Of a stretch of DNA of 64,000 nucleotides, positions 26,401 through 41,400 are shown in pieces. Origin of the DNA: Gadus chalcogrammus (Eukaryota > Chordata > Actinopteri > Gadiformes > Gadidae); assembly GCF_026213295.1 (NCBI RefSeq), contig NC_079424.1:15487137-15551136 (forward strand), in the 5' to 3' direction. A program made the translations under genes and the position numbers. A model generated the notes under the pieces. The model saw nothing but the letters and a program-made list of their open reading frames with translations, was not told the DNA's origin and did no database searches. Positions within the stretch are counted from its first letter, which is position 1; every line of letters starts with the position of its first letter.

Positions 26401-29400
26401 AATATTATCTGCAGTGGAAGATGATTGAGCACTGCTGACTGAAGTCACAACTGTAGTTTTCGTATCAGTTCCTGTTACAGATTTCATAGTTGTCATCTTT
26501 GATTCAGATGTCATGGTCGCATTTGTAGTAGCAGTAGATTCTCTATTGTCTGTCGTTGGAACAGAAGAAGTTTGTGATGAATCAACTGCAGTTGAAGACG
26601 ATAAAGATTCTGCCTGATCATTTGTAACTAGTGATGTTGTTTGTGGTTCATTTGTCATGGAACCATTATTTTCTGCAGTGGAAGATGATGGAGAACTGCT
26701 GAATGAAGTCACAAATGTACTTTTCGTAGCAGTTCCTGTTACAGATTTCATAGTTGTCATCTTTGATTCAGATGTCATGGTCACATTTGTAGAAGCAGTA
26801 GATTCCCTATTGTCTGTTGTTGGAACAGAAGAATTTTGTGATGAATCAACTGCAGTTGTAGAAGATAAAGATTCTGCCGGATCATTTGTAACTAGTGATG
26901 GTGTTTGTGGTCCATCTGTCATGGAACCATTATTTTCTGCAGTGGAAGATGAGGGAGAACTGCTGACTGGAGTCACAAATGTACTTTTCGTATCTGTTCC
27001 TGTTACCGATTTCATGGTTGTCATCTTTGATGCTGATGTGATAGTAACGTCTATAGAAGCAGTCGATTCTCTACTGTCGGTTGTTAAATTGGTAGGAGTT
27101 TGTGATGAATCAAGTGAAGTTGTAGAAGATGAAGACTCTGCAGGTTCACTTGTAACTAGTGATGTTGTTTTTGGTTCTTCCGTTGTTGAACTATTATTAT
27201 CTGCAGTGAAAGATGAGGTAGAAACGCTGAATGCAGTCCTTCCTGTACTTGTTGCATAAGTATCTGTTTCAGATTTGGTAGTTGTCATCTTTGATGCTGA
27301 TGTGATAGTCACGTCTGTTGAAGCAGGAGATTCTCTATTGTCCGTTGTTGAAATGGCAGGAGTTTGTGATGAAACAGCTGCTGTGGACGGAGATGAAGAT
27401 TCTGCTGGTTCATTTGTAACTAGTGATGTTTTTTGTGTTTTTTCTGTTGTGGAACCAATATTATCTTCAGTGGAAGATGATTGAGCACTGATGACTGAAG
27501 TCACAACTGTAGTTTTCGTATCAGTTCCTGTTACAGATTTCATAGTTGTCATCTTTGATTCAGATTTCATGGTCACATTTGTGGTAGCAGTAGATTCTCT
27601 ATTGTCTGTTGTTGGAACAGAAGAAGTTTGTGATGAATCAACTGCAGTTGAAGACGATAAAGATTCTGCCTGATAATTTGTAACTAGTGATGTTGTTTGT
27701 GGTTCATTTGTCATGGAACCATTATTTTCTGCCGTGGAAGATGATGGAGAACTGCTGAATGAAGTCACAAATGTACTTTTCGTAGCAGTTCCTGTTACAG
27801 ATTTCATAGTTGTCATCTTTGATTCAGATGTCATGGTCACATTTGTAGAAGCAGTAGATTCCCTATTGTCTGTTGTTGGAACAGAAGAATTTTGTGATGA
27901 ATCAACTGCAGTTGTGGAAGATAAAGATTCTGCCGGATCATTTGTAACTAGTGATGGTGTTTGTGGTCCATCTGTCATGGAACCATTATTTTCTGCAGTG
28001 GAAGATGAGGGAGAACTGCTGACTGGAGTCACAAATGTACTTTTCGTATCTGTACCTGTTACCGATTTCATAGTTGTCATCTTTGATGCTGATGTGATAG
28101 TAACGTCTATAGAAGCAGTCGATTCTCTACTGTCGGTTGTTAAATTGGTAGGAGTTTGTGATGAATCAAGTGAAGTTGTAGAAGATGAAGACTCTGCAGG
28201 TTCACTTGTAACTAGTGATGTTGTTTTTGGTTCTTCCTTTGTTGAACTATTATTATCTGCAGTGAAAGATGAGGTAGAAACGCTGAATGAAGTCCTTCCT
28301 GTACTTGTTGCATAAGTATCTGTTTCAGATTTGGTAGTTGTCATCTTTGATGCTGATGTGATAGTCACGTCTGTTGAAGCAGGAGATTCTCTATTGTCCG
28401 TTGTTGAAATGGCAGGAGTTTGTGATGAAACAGCTGCTGTGGACGGAGATGAAGATTCTGCCTGATCATTTGTAACTAGTGATGTTGTTTGTGGTTTGTC
28501 TGTCATTGAACTAATATTATCTGCAGTGGAAATCGGTGTAGAACTGCTGAATGAAGTCCTTGCTGTACTTATTCCATGAGTACCTGTTTCAGAATTCGTA
28601 GTTGTCCTTTTTGATTCAGATGGCATGGTCACATTTGTAGAAGCAGTAGATTCTCTATTGTCTGTCGTTGGAACAGAAGAAGTTTGTGATGAATCCCCTG
28701 CAGTTGAAGAAGATAAAGATTCTGCCTGATCATTTGTAACTAGTGATGTTGTTGGTGGTTCATCTGTCATGGAACCATTATTTTCTGCAGTGGAAGATGC
28801 TGGAGAACTGCTGACTGAAGTCACAACTGTACTTTTCGTTTCTGTTCCTGTTACAGATTTCATGGTTGTCATCTTTGATGCTGAGGTGATAGTAACGTCT
28901 ATAGAAGCAGTCGATTCTCTACTGTCTGTTGTTAAATTGGTGGGAGTTTGTGATGAAACAATTGAAGTTGTAGGAGATGAAGATTCTGCAGGTTCACTTG
29001 TAACTAGTGATGTTGTTTGTGGTTCTTCGGTTGTTGAACTATTGTTATCTGCAGTGGAAGATGAGGTAGAAACGCTGAATGAAGTCCTTCCTGTACTTGT
29101 TGCATAAGTATCTGTTCCAGATTTGGTAGTTGTCATCTTTGATGCTGACGTGATAGTCACGTCTGTTGAAGCAGGAGATTCTCTATTGTCTGTTGTTGAA
29201 ATGGCAGGAGTTTGTGATGAAACAGCTGCTGTGGACGGAGATGAAGATTCTGCTTGTTCATTTGTAACTAGTGATGTTTTGTGTGTTTTTTCTGTTGTGG
29301 AACCAATATTATCTGCAGTGGAAGATGATTGAGCACTGCTTACTGAAGTCACAACTGTAGTTTTCGTATCAGTTCCTGTTACAGATTTCATAGTTGTCAT

Positions 29401-32400
29401 CTTTGATTCAGATGTCATGGTCACATTTGTAGCAGCAGTAGATTCTCTATTGTCTGTTGTTGGAACAGAAGAAGTTTGTGATGATTCAACTGCAGTTGAA
29501 GAAGATAAAGATTCTGCCTGATCATTTGTAACTAGTGATGTTGTTTGTGGTTCATTTGTCATGGAACCATTATTTTCTGCAGTGGAAGATGATGGAGAAC
29601 TGCTGACTGAAGTCACAAATGTACTTTTCGTAGCAGTTCCTGTTACAGATTTCATAGTTGTCATCTTTGATTCAGATGTCATGGTCACATTTGTAGAAGC
29701 AGTAGATTCCCTTTTGTCTGTTGTTGGAACAGAAGAATTTTGTGATGAATCAACTGCAGTTGGAGAAGATAAAGATTCTGCCGGATTTTTTGTAACTAGT
29801 GATGGTGTTTGTGGTCCATCTGTCATGGAACCATTATTTTCTGCAGTGGAAGATGAGGGAGAACTGCTGACTGGAGTCACAAATGTACTTTTCGTATCTG
29901 TTCCTGTTACAGATTTCATGGTTGTCATCTTTGATGCTGATGTGATAGTAACGTCTATAGAAGCAGTCGATTCTCTACTGTCTGTTGTTAAAATGGTAGG
30001 AGTTTGTGATAAATCAAGTGAAGTTGTAGAAGATGACGATTCTGCCGGATCATTTGTAACTAGTGATGTTGTTTGTGGTTCTTTGGTTGCTGAACTATTG
30101 TTATCTGCAGATGAGGTAGAAACGCTGAATGAAGTCCTTCCTGTACTTGTTGCATAAGTATCTGTTTCAGATTTGGTAGTTGTCATCTTTGATGCTGACG
30201 TGATAGTCACGTCTGTTGAAGCAGGAGATTCTCTATTGTCTGTTGTTGAAATGGCAAGAGTTTGTGATGAAACAGCTGCTGTGGACGGAGATGAAGATTC
30301 TGCTGGTTCATTTGTAACTAGTGATGTTCTGTGTGTTTTTTCTGTTGTGGAACCAATATTATCTGCAGTGGAAGATGATTGAGCACTGCTGACTGAAGTC
30401 ACAACTGTAGTTTTCGTATCAGTTCCTGTTACAGATTTCATAGTTGTCATCTTTGATTCAGATGTCATGGTCGCATTTGTAGTAGCAGTAGATTCTCTAT
30501 TGTCTGTCGTTGGAACAGAAGAAGTTTGTGATGAATCAACTGCAGTTGAAGACGATAAAGATTCTGCCTGATCATTTGTAACTAGTGATGTTGTTTGTGG
30601 TTCATTTGTCATGGAACCATTATTTTCTGCAGTGGAAGATGATGGAGAACTGCTGAATGAAGTCACAAATGTACTTTTCGTAGCAGTTCCTGTTACAGAT
30701 TTCATAGTTGTCATCTTTGATTCAGATGTCATGGTCACATTTGTAGAAGCAGTAGATTCCCTATTGTCTGTTGTTGGAACAGAAGAATTTTGTGATGAAT
30801 CAACTGCAGTTGTAGAAGATAAAGATTCTGCCGGATCATTTGTAACTAGTGATGGTGTTTGTGGTCCATCTGTCATGGAACCATTATTTTCTGCAGTGGA
30901 AGATGAGGGAGAACTGCTGACTGGAGTCACAAATGTACTTTTCGTATCTGTTCCTGTTACCGATTTCATGGTTGTCATCTTTGATGCTGATGTGATAGTA
31001 ACGTCTATAGAAGCAGTCGATTCTCTACTGTCGGTTGTTAAATTGGTAGGAGTTTGTGATGAATCAAGTGAAGTTGTAGAAGATGAAGACTCTGCAGGTT
31101 CACTTGTAACTAGTGATGTTGTTTTTGGTTCTTCCGTTGTTGAACTATTATTATCTGCAGTGAAAGATGAGGTAGAAACGCTGAATGAAGTCCTTCCTGT
31201 ACTTGTTGCATAAGTATCTGTTTCAGATTTGGTAGTTGTCGTCTTTGATGCTGATGTGATAGTCACGTCTGTTGAAGCAGGAGATTCTCTATTGTCTGTT
31301 GTTGAAATGGCAGGAGTTTGTGATGAAACGGCTGCTGTGGACGGAGATGAAGATTCTGCTGGTTCATTTATAACTAGTGATGTTTTTTGTGTTTTTTCTG
31401 TTGTGGAACCAATATTATCTGCAGTGGAAGATGATGGAGAACTGCTGAATGAAGTCACAAATGTACTTTTCGTAGCAGTTCCTGTTACAGATTTAATAGT
31501 TGTCATCTTTGATTCAGATGTCATGGTCACATTTGTAGAAGCAGTAGATTCCCTATTGTCTGTTGTTGGAACAGAAGAATTTTGTGATGAATCAACTGCA
31601 GTTGTAGAAGATAAAGATTCTGCCGGATCATTTGTAACTAGTGATGGTGTTTGTGGTCCATCTGTCATGGAACCATTATTTTCTGCAGTGGAAGATGAGG
31701 GAGAACTGCTGACTGGAGACACAAATGTACTTTTCGTATCTGTTCCTGTTACCGATTTCATAGTTGTCATCTTTGATGCTGATGTGATAGTAACGTCTAT
31801 AGAAGCAGTCGATTCTCTACTGTCGGTTGTTAAATTGGTAGGAGTTTTTGATGAATCAAGTGAAGTTGTAGAAAATGAAGACTCTGCAGGTTCACTTGTA
31901 ACTAGTGATGTTGTTTTTGGTTCTTCCGTTGTTGAACTTTTATTATCTGCAGTGAAAGATGAGGTAGAAACGCTGAATGAAGTCCTTCCTGTACTTGTTG
32001 CATAAGTGTCTGTTTCAGATTTGGTAGTTGTCATCTTTGATGCTGATGTGATAGTCACGTCTGTTGAAGCAGGAGATTCTCTATTGTCCGTTGTTGAAAT
32101 GGCAGGAGTTTGTGATGAAACAGCTGCTGTGGACGGAGATGACGATTCTGCCGGATCATTTGTAACTAGTGATGCTGTTTGTGGATCGTTTGTCGTGGAA
32201 CCATTATTTTCTGAGGTGGAAGATGATGGAGAACTGCTGACTGAAGTCACAACTGAACTTTTTATATCAGTTCCTGTTACAGATTTCATAGTTGTTATCT
32301 TTGATGCTGATGTGATAGTAACGTCTATAGAAGCAGTAGATTCTCTACTGTCTGTTGTTAAACTGGTAGGTGTTTGTGATGAATCAAGTGAAGTTGTAGA

Positions 32401-35400
32401 AGATGAAGATTCTGCAGGTTCACTTGTAACTAGTGATGTTGTTTGTGTTTTTTCTGTTGTGGAACCAATATTATCTGCAGTGGAAGATGATTGAGCACTG
32501 GTGACTGAAGTCACAACTGTAGTTTTCGTATCAGTTCCTGTTACAGATTTCATAGTTGTCATCTTTGATTCAGATGTCATGGTCACATTTGTAGTAGCAG
32601 TAGATTCTCTATTGTCTGTTGTTGGAACAGAAGACGTTTGTGATGAATCAACTGCAGTTGAAGAAGATAAAGATTCTGCCTGATCATTTGTAACTAGTGA
32701 TGTTGTTTGTGGTTCATTTGTCATGGAACCATTATTTTCTGCAGTGGAAGATGATGGAGAACTGCTGAATGAAGTCACAAATGTACTTTTCGTAGCAGTT
32801 CCTGTTACAGATTTCATAGTTGTCATCTTTGATTCAGATGTCATGGTCACATTTGTAGAAGCAGTAGATTCCCTATTGTCTGTTGTTGGAACAGAAGAAT
32901 TTTGTGATGAATCAACTGCAGTTGTAGAAGATAAAGATTCTGCCGGATCATTTGTAACTAGTGATGGTGTTTGTGGTCCATCTGTCATTGAACCATTATT
33001 TTCTGCAGTGGAAGATGAGGGAGAACTGCTGACTGGAGTCACAAATGTACTTTTTGTATCTGTTCCTGTTACCGATTTCATAGTTGTCATCTTTGATGCT
33101 GATGTGATAGTAACGTCTATAGAAGCAGTCGATTCTCTACTGTCTGTTGTTAAATTGGTAGGAGTTTGTGATGAATCAAGTGAAGTTGTAGAAGATGAAG
33201 ACTCTGCAGGTTCACTTGTAACTAGTGATGTTGTTTGTGGTTTTTCAGTTGTTGAACTATTATTATCTGCAGTGAAAGATGAGGTAGAAACGCTGAATGA
33301 AGTCCTTCCTGTACTTGTTGCATAAGTATCTGTTTCAGATTTGGTAGTTGTCATCTTTGATGCTGATGTGATAGTCACGTCTGTTGAAGCAGGAGATTCT
33401 CTATTGTCCGTTGTTGAAATGGCAGGAGTTTGTGATGAAACAGCTGCTGTGGACGGAGATGAAGATTCTGCTGGTTCATTTGTAACTAGTGATGTTTTTT
33501 GTGTTTTTTCTGTTGTGGAACCAATATTATCTTCAGTGGAAGATGATTGAGCACTGATGACTGAAGTCACAACTGTAGTTTTCGTATCAGTTCCTGTTAC
33601 AGATTTCATAGTTGTCATCTTTGATTCAGATTTCATGGTCACATTTGTGGTAGCAGTAGATTCTCTATTGTCTGTTGTTGGAACAGAAGAAGTTTGTGAT
33701 GAATCAACTGCAGTTGAAGACGATAAAGATTCTGCCTGATCATTTGTAACTAGTGATGTTGTTTGTGGTTCATTTGTCATGGAACCATTATTTTCTGCCG
33801 TGGAAGATGATGGAGAACTGCTGAATGAAGTCACAAATGTACTTTTCGTAGCAGTTCCTGTTACAGATTTCATAGTTGTCATCTTTGATTCAGATGTCAT
33901 GGTCACATTTGTAGAAGCAGTAGATTCCCTATTGTCTGTTGTTGGAACAGAAGAATTTTGTGATGAATCAACTGCAGTTGTGGAAGATAAAGATTCTGCC
34001 GGATCATTTGTAACTAGTGATGGTGTTTGTGGTCCATCTGTCATGGAACCATTATTTTCTGCAGTGGAAGATGAGGGAGAACTGCTGACTGGAGTCACAA
34101 ATGTACTTTTTGTATCTGTACCTGTTACCGATTTCATAGTTGTCATCTTTGATGCTGATGTGATAGTAACGTCTATAGAAGCAGTCGATTCTCTACTGTC
34201 TGTTGTTAAATTGGTAGGAGTTTGTGATGAATCAAGTGAAGTTGTAGAAGATGAAGACTCTGCAGGTTCACTTGTAACTAGTGATGTTGTTTGTGGTTTT
34301 TCAGTTGTTGAACTATTATTATCTGCAGTGAAAGATGAGGTAGAAACGCTGAATGAAGTCCTTCCTGTACTTGTTGCATAAGTATCTGTTTCAGATTTGG
34401 TAGTTGTCATCTTTGATGCTGATGTGATAGTCACGTCTGTTGAAGCAGGAGATTCTCTATTGTCCGTTGTTGAAATGGCAGGAGTTTGTGATGAAACAGC
34501 TGCTGTGGACGGAGATGAAGATTCTGCTGGTTCATTTGTAACTAGTGATGTTTTTTGTGTTTTTTCTGTTGTGGAACCAATATTATCTTCAGTGGAAGAT
34601 GATTGAGCACTGATGACTGAAGTCACAACTGTAGTTTTCGTATCAGTTCCTGTTACAGATTTCATAGTTGTCATCTTTGATTCAGATTTCATGGTCACAT
34701 TTGTGGTAGCAGTAGATTCTCTATTGTCTGTTGTTGGAACAGAAGAAGTTTGTGATGAATCAACTGCAGTTGAAGACGATAAAGATTCTGCCTGATCATT
34801 TGTAACTAGTGATGTTGTTTGTGGTTCATTTGTCATGGAACCATTATTTTCTGCCGTGGAAGATGATGGAGAACTGCTGAATGAAGTCACAAATGTACTT
34901 TTCGTAGCAGTTCCTGTTACAGATTTCATAGTTGTCATCTTTGATTCAGATGTCATGGTCACATTTGTAGAAGCAGTAGATTCCCTATTGTCTGTTGTTG
35001 GAACAGAAGAATTTTGTGATGAATCAACTGCAGTTGTGGAAGATAAAGATTCTGCCGGATCATTTGTAACTAGTGATGGTGTTTGTGGTCCATCTGTCAT
35101 GGAACCATTATTTTCTGCAGTGGAAGATGAGGGAGAACTGCTGACTGGAGTCACAAATGTACTTTTCGTATCTGTACCTGTTACCGATTTCATAGTTGTC
35201 ATCTTTGATGCTGATGTGATAGTAACGTCTATAGAAGCAGTCGATTCTCTACTGTCGGTTGTTAAATTGGTAGGAGTTTGTGATGAATCAAGTGAAGTTG
35301 TAGAAGATGAAGACTCTGCAGGTTCACTTGTAACTAGTGATGTTGTTTGTGGTTCTTCCTTTGTTGAACTATTATTATCTGCAGTGAAAGATGAGGTAGA

Positions 35401-38400
35401 AACGCTGAATGAAGTCCTTCCTGTACTTGTTGCATAAGTATCTGTTTCAGATTTGGTAGTTGTCATCTTTGATGCTGATGTGATAGTCACGTCTGTTGAA
35501 GCAGGAGATTCTCTATTGTCCGTTGTTGAAATGGCAGGAGTTTGTGATGAAACAGCTGCTGTGGACGGAGATGAAGATTCTGCCTGATCATTTGTAACTA
35601 GTGATGTTGTTTGTGGTTTGTCTGTCATTGAACTAATATTATCTGCAGTGGAAATCGGTGTAGAACTGCTGAATGAAGTCCTTGCTGTACTTATTCCATG
35701 AGTACCTGTTTCAGAATTCGTAGTTGTCCTTTTTGATTCAGATGGCATGGTCACATTTGTAGAAGCAGTAGATTCTCTATTGTCTGTCGTTGGAACAGAA
35801 GAAGTTTGTGATGAATCCCCTGCAGTTGAAGAAGATAAAGATTCTGCCTGATCATTTGTAACTAGTGATGTTGTTGGTGGTTCATCTGTCATGGAACCAT
35901 TATTTTCTGCAGTGGAAGATGATGGAGAACTGCTGACTGAAGTCACAACTGTACTTTTCGTTTCTGTTCCTGTTACAGATTTCATGGTTGTCATCTTTGA
36001 TGCTGAGGTGATAGTAACGTCTATAGAAGCAGTCGATTCTCTACTGTCTGTTGTTAAATTGGTGGGAGTTTGTGATGAAACAATTGAAGTTGTAGGAGAT
36101 GAAGATTCTGCAGGTTCACTTGTAACTAGTGATGTTGTTTGTGGTTCTTCGGTTGTTGAACTATTGTTATCTGCAGTGGAAGATGAGGTAGAAACGCTGA
36201 ATGAAGTCCTTCCTGTACTTGTTGCATAAGTATCTGTTCCAGATTTGGTAGTTGTCATCTTTGATGCTGACGTGATAGTCACGTCTGTTGAAGCAGGAGA
36301 TTCTCTATTGTCTGTTGTTGAAATGGCAGGAGTTTGTGATGAAACAGCTGCTGTGGACGGAGATGAAGATTCTGCTTGTTCATTTGTAACTAGTGATGTT
36401 TTGTGTGTTTTTTCTGTTGTGGAACCAATATTATCTGCAGTGGAAGATGATTGAGCACTGCTTACTGAAGTCACAACTGTAGTTTTCGTATCAGTTCCTG
36501 TTACAGATTTCATAGTTGTCATCTTTGATTCAGATGTCATGGTCACATTTGTAGCAGCAGTAGATTCTCTATTGTCTGTTGTTGGAACAGAAGAAGTTTG
36601 TGATGATTCAACTGCAGTTGAAGAAGATAAAGATTCTGCCTGATCATTTGTAACTAGTGATGTTGTTTGTGGTTCATTTGTCATGGAACCATTATTTTCT
36701 GCAGTGGAAGATGATGGAGAACTGCTGACTGAAGTGACAAATGTACTTTTCGTAGCAGTTCCTGTCACAGATTTCATGGTTGTCATCTTTGATTCAGATG
36801 TCATGGTCACATTTGTAGAAGCAGTAGATTCCCTATTGTCTGTTGTTGGAACAGAAGAATTTTGTGATGAATCAACTGCAGTTGGAGAAGATAAAGATTC
36901 TGCCGGATTTTTTGTAACTAGTGATGGTGTTTGTGGTCCATCTGTCATGGAACCATTATTTTCTGCAGTGGAAGATGAGGGAGAACTGCTGACTGGAGTC
37001 ACAAATGTACTTTTCGTATCTGTTCCTGTTACCGATTTCATAGTTGTCATCTTTGATGCTGATGTGATAGTAACGTCTATAGAAGCAGTCGATTCTCTAC
37101 TGTCGGTTGTTAAATTGGTAGGAGTTTGTGATGAATCAAGTGAAGTTGTAGAAGATGAAGACTCTGCAGGTTCACTTGTAACTAGTGATGTTGTTTGTGG
37201 TTCTTCGGTTGTTGAACTATTGTTATCTGCAGTGGAAGATGAGGTAGAAACGCTGAATGAAGTCCTTCCTGTACTTGTTGCATAAGTATCTGTTTCAGAT
37301 TTGGTAGTTGTCATCTTTGATGCTGATGTGATAGTCACGTCTGTTGAAGCAGGAGATTCTCTATTGTCTGTTGTTGAAATGGCAGGAGTTTGTGATGAAA
37401 CAGGTGCTGTGGACGGAGATGAAGATTCTGCTGGTTCATTTGTAACCAGTGATGTTTTTTGTGTTTTTTCTGTTGTGGAACCAATATTATCTGCAGTGGA
37501 AGATGATTGAGCACTGCTGACTGAAGTCACAACTGTAGATTTCGTATCAGTTCCTGTTACAGATTTCATAGTTGTCATCTTTGATTCAGATGTCATGGTC
37601 ACATTTCTAGTAGCAGTAGATTCTCTATTGTCTGTCGTTGGAACAGAAGAAGTTTGTGATGAATCAACTGCAGTTGAAGACGATAAAGATTCTGCCTGAT
37701 CATTTGTAACTAGTGATGTTGTTTGTGGTTCATTTGTCATGGAACCATTATTTTCTGCAGTGGAAGATGATGGAGAACTGCTGAATGAAGTCACAAATGT
37801 ACTTTTCGTAGCAGTTCCTGTTACAGATTTCATAGTTGTCATCTTTGATTCAGATGTCATGGTCACATTTGTAGAAGCAGTAGATTCCCTATTGTCTGTA
37901 GTTGGAACAGAAGAATTTTGTGATGAATCAACTGCAGTTGTAGAAGATAAAGATTCTGCCGGATCATTTGTAACTAGTGATGGTGTTTGTGGTCCATCTG
38001 TCATGGAACCATTATTTTCTGCAGTGGAAGATGAGGGAGAACTGCTGACTGGAGTCACAAATGTACTTTTCGTATCTGTTCCTGTTACCGATTTCATAGT
38101 TGTCATCTTTGATGCTGATGTGATAGTAACGTCTATTGAAGCAGTCGATTCTCTACTGTTGGTTGTTAAATTGGTAGGAGTTTGTGATGAATCAAGTGAA
38201 GTTGTAGAAGATGAAGACTCTGCAGGTTCACTTGTAACTAGTGATGTTGTTTTTGGTTCTTCCGTTGTTGAACTATTATTATCTGCAGTGAAAGATGAGG
38301 TAGAAACGCTGAATGCAGTCCTTCCTGTACTTGTTGCATAAGTATCTGTTTCAGATTTGGTAGTTGTCATCTTTGATGCTGATGTGATAGTCACGTCTGT

Positions 38401-41400
38401 TGAAGCAGGAGATTCTCTATTGTCTGTTGTTGAAATGGCAGGAGTTTGTGATGAAACAACTGCTGTGGACGGAGATGAAGATTCTGCTGGTTCATTTGTA
38501 ACTAGTGATGTTTTTTGTGTTTTTTCTGTTGTGGAACCAATATTATCTGCAGTGGAAGATGATTGAGCACTGCTGACTGAAGTCACAACTGTAGTTTTCG
38601 TATCAGTTCCTGTTACAGATTTCATAGTTGTCATCTTTGATTCAGATGTCATGGTCACATTTGTAGTAGCAGTAGATTCTCCATTGTCCGTCGTTGGAAC
38701 AGAAGAAGTTTGTGATGAATCAACTGCAGTTGAAGACGATAAAGATTCTGCCTGATCATTTGTAACTAGTGATGTTGTTTGTGGTTCATTTGTCATGGAA
38801 CCATTATTTTCTGCAGTGGAAGATGATGGAGAACTGCTGAATGAAGTCACAAATGTACTTTTCGTAGCAGTTCCTGTTACAGATTTCATAGTTGTCATCT
38901 TTGATTCAGATGTCATGGTCACATTTGTAGAAGCAGTAGATTCCCTATTGTCTGTTGTTGGAACAGAAGAATTTTGTGATGAATCAACTGCAGTTGTAGA
39001 AGATAAAGATTCTGCCGGATCATTTGTAACTAGTGATGGTGTTTGTGGTCCATCTGTCATGGAACCATTATTTTCTGCAGTGGAAGATGAGGGAGAACTG
39101 CTGACTGGAGTCACAAATGTACTTTTCGTATCTGTACCTGTTACCGATTTCATAGTTGTCATCTTTGATGCTGATGTGATAGTAACGTCTATAGAAGCAG
39201 TCGATTCTCTACTGTCGGTTGTTAAATTGGTAGGAGTTTGTGATGAATCAAGTGAAGTTGTAGAAGATGAAGACTCTGCAGGTTCACTTGTAACTAGTGA
39301 TGTTGTTTTTGGTTCTTCCTTTGTTGAACTATTATTATCTGCAGTGAAAGATGAGGTAGAAACGCTGAATGAAGTCCTTCCTGTACTTGTTGCATAAGTA
39401 TCTGTTTCAGATTTGGTAGTTGTCATCTTTGATGCTGATGTGATAGTCACGTCTGTTGAAGCAGGAGATTCTCTATTGTCCGTTGTTGAAATGGCAGGAG
39501 TTTGTGATGAAACAGCTGCTGTGGACGGAGATGAAGATTCTGACTGATCATTTGTAACTAGTGATGTTGTTTGTGGTTTGTCTGTCATTGAACTAATATT
39601 ATCTGCAGTGGAAATCGGTGTAGAACTGCTGAATGAAGTCCTTGCTGTACTTATTCCATGAGTACCTGTTTCAGAATTCGTAGTTGTCCTTTTTGATTCA
39701 GATGGCATGGTCACATTTGTAGAAGCAGTAGATTCTCTATTGTCCGTTGTTGAAATGGCAGGAGTTTGTGATGAAACAGCTGCTGTGGACGGAGATGAAG
39801 ATTCTGCTGGTTCATTTGTAACTAGTGATGTTTTTTGTGTTTTTTCTGTTGTGGAACCAATATTATCTTCAGTGGAAGATGATTGAGCACTGATGACTGA
39901 AGTCACAACTGTAGTTTTCGTATCAGTTCCTGTTACAGATTTCATAGTTGTCATCTTTGATTCAGATGTCATGGTCACATTTGTGGTAGCAGTAGATTCT
40001 CTATTGACTGTTGTTGGAACAGAAGAAGTTTGTGATGAATCAACTGCAGTTGAAGACGATAAAGATTCTGCCTGATCATTTGTAACTAGTGATTTTGTTT
40101 GTGGTTCATTTGTCATGGAACCATTATTTTCTGCAGTGGAAGATGATGGAGAACTGCTGAATGAAGTCACAAATGTACTTTTCGTAGCAGTTCCTGTTAC
40201 AGATTTCATAGTTGTCATCTTTGATTCAGATGTCATGGTCACATTTGTAGAAGCAGTAGATTCCCTATTGTCTGTTGTTGGAACAGAAGAATTTTGTGAT
40301 GAATCAACTGCAGTTGTAGAAGATAAAGATTCTGCCGGATCATTTGTAACTAGTGATGGTGTTTGTGGTCCATCTGTCATGGAACCATTATTTTCTGCAG
40401 TGGAAGATGAGGGAGAACTGCTGACTGGAGTCACAAATGTACTTTTCGTATCTGTACCTGTTACCGATTTCATAGTTGTCATCTTTGATGCTGATGTGAT
40501 AGTAACGTCTATAGAAGCAGTCGATTCTCTACTGTCGGTTGTTAAATTGGTAGGAGTTTGTGATGAATCAAGTGAAGTTGTAGAAGATGAAGACTCTGCA
40601 GGTTCACTTGTAACTAGTGATGTTGTTTTTGGTTCTTCCTTTGTTGAACTATTATTATCTGCAGTGAAAGATGAGGTAGAAACGCTGAATGAAGTCCTTC
40701 CTGTACTTGTTGCATAAGTATCTGTTTCAGATTTGGTAGTTGTCATCTTTGATGCTGATGTGATAGTCACGTCCGTTGAAGCAGGAGATTCTCTATTGTC
40801 CGTTGTTGAAATGGCAGGAGTTTGTGATGAAACAGCTGCTGTGGACGGAGATGAAGATTCTGCCTGATCATTTGTAACTAGTGATGTTGTTTGTGGTTTG
40901 TCTGTCATTGAACTAATATTATCTGCAGTGGAAATCGGTGTAGAACTGCTGAATGAAGTCCTTGCTGTACTTATTCCATGAGTACCTGTTTCAGAATTCG
41001 TAGTTGTCCTTTTTGATTCAGATGGCATGGTCACATTTGTAGAAGCAGTAGATTCTCTATTGTCTGTCGTTGGAACAGAAGAAGTTTGTGATGAATCCCC
41101 TGCAGTTGAAGAAGATAAAGATTCTGCCTGATCATTTGTAACTAGTGATGTTGTTGGTGGTTCATCTGTCATGGAACCATTATTTTCTGCAGTGGAAGAT
41201 GATTGAGAACTGCTGACTGAAGTCACAACTGTATTTTTCGTTTCTGTTCCTGTTACAGATTTCATGGTTGTCATCTTTGATGCTGAGGTGATAGTAACGT
41301 CTATAGAAGCAGTCGATTCTCTACTGTCTGTTGTTAAATTGGTGGGAGTTTGTGATGAAACAATAGAAGTTGTAGGAGATGAAGATTCTGCAGGTTCACT

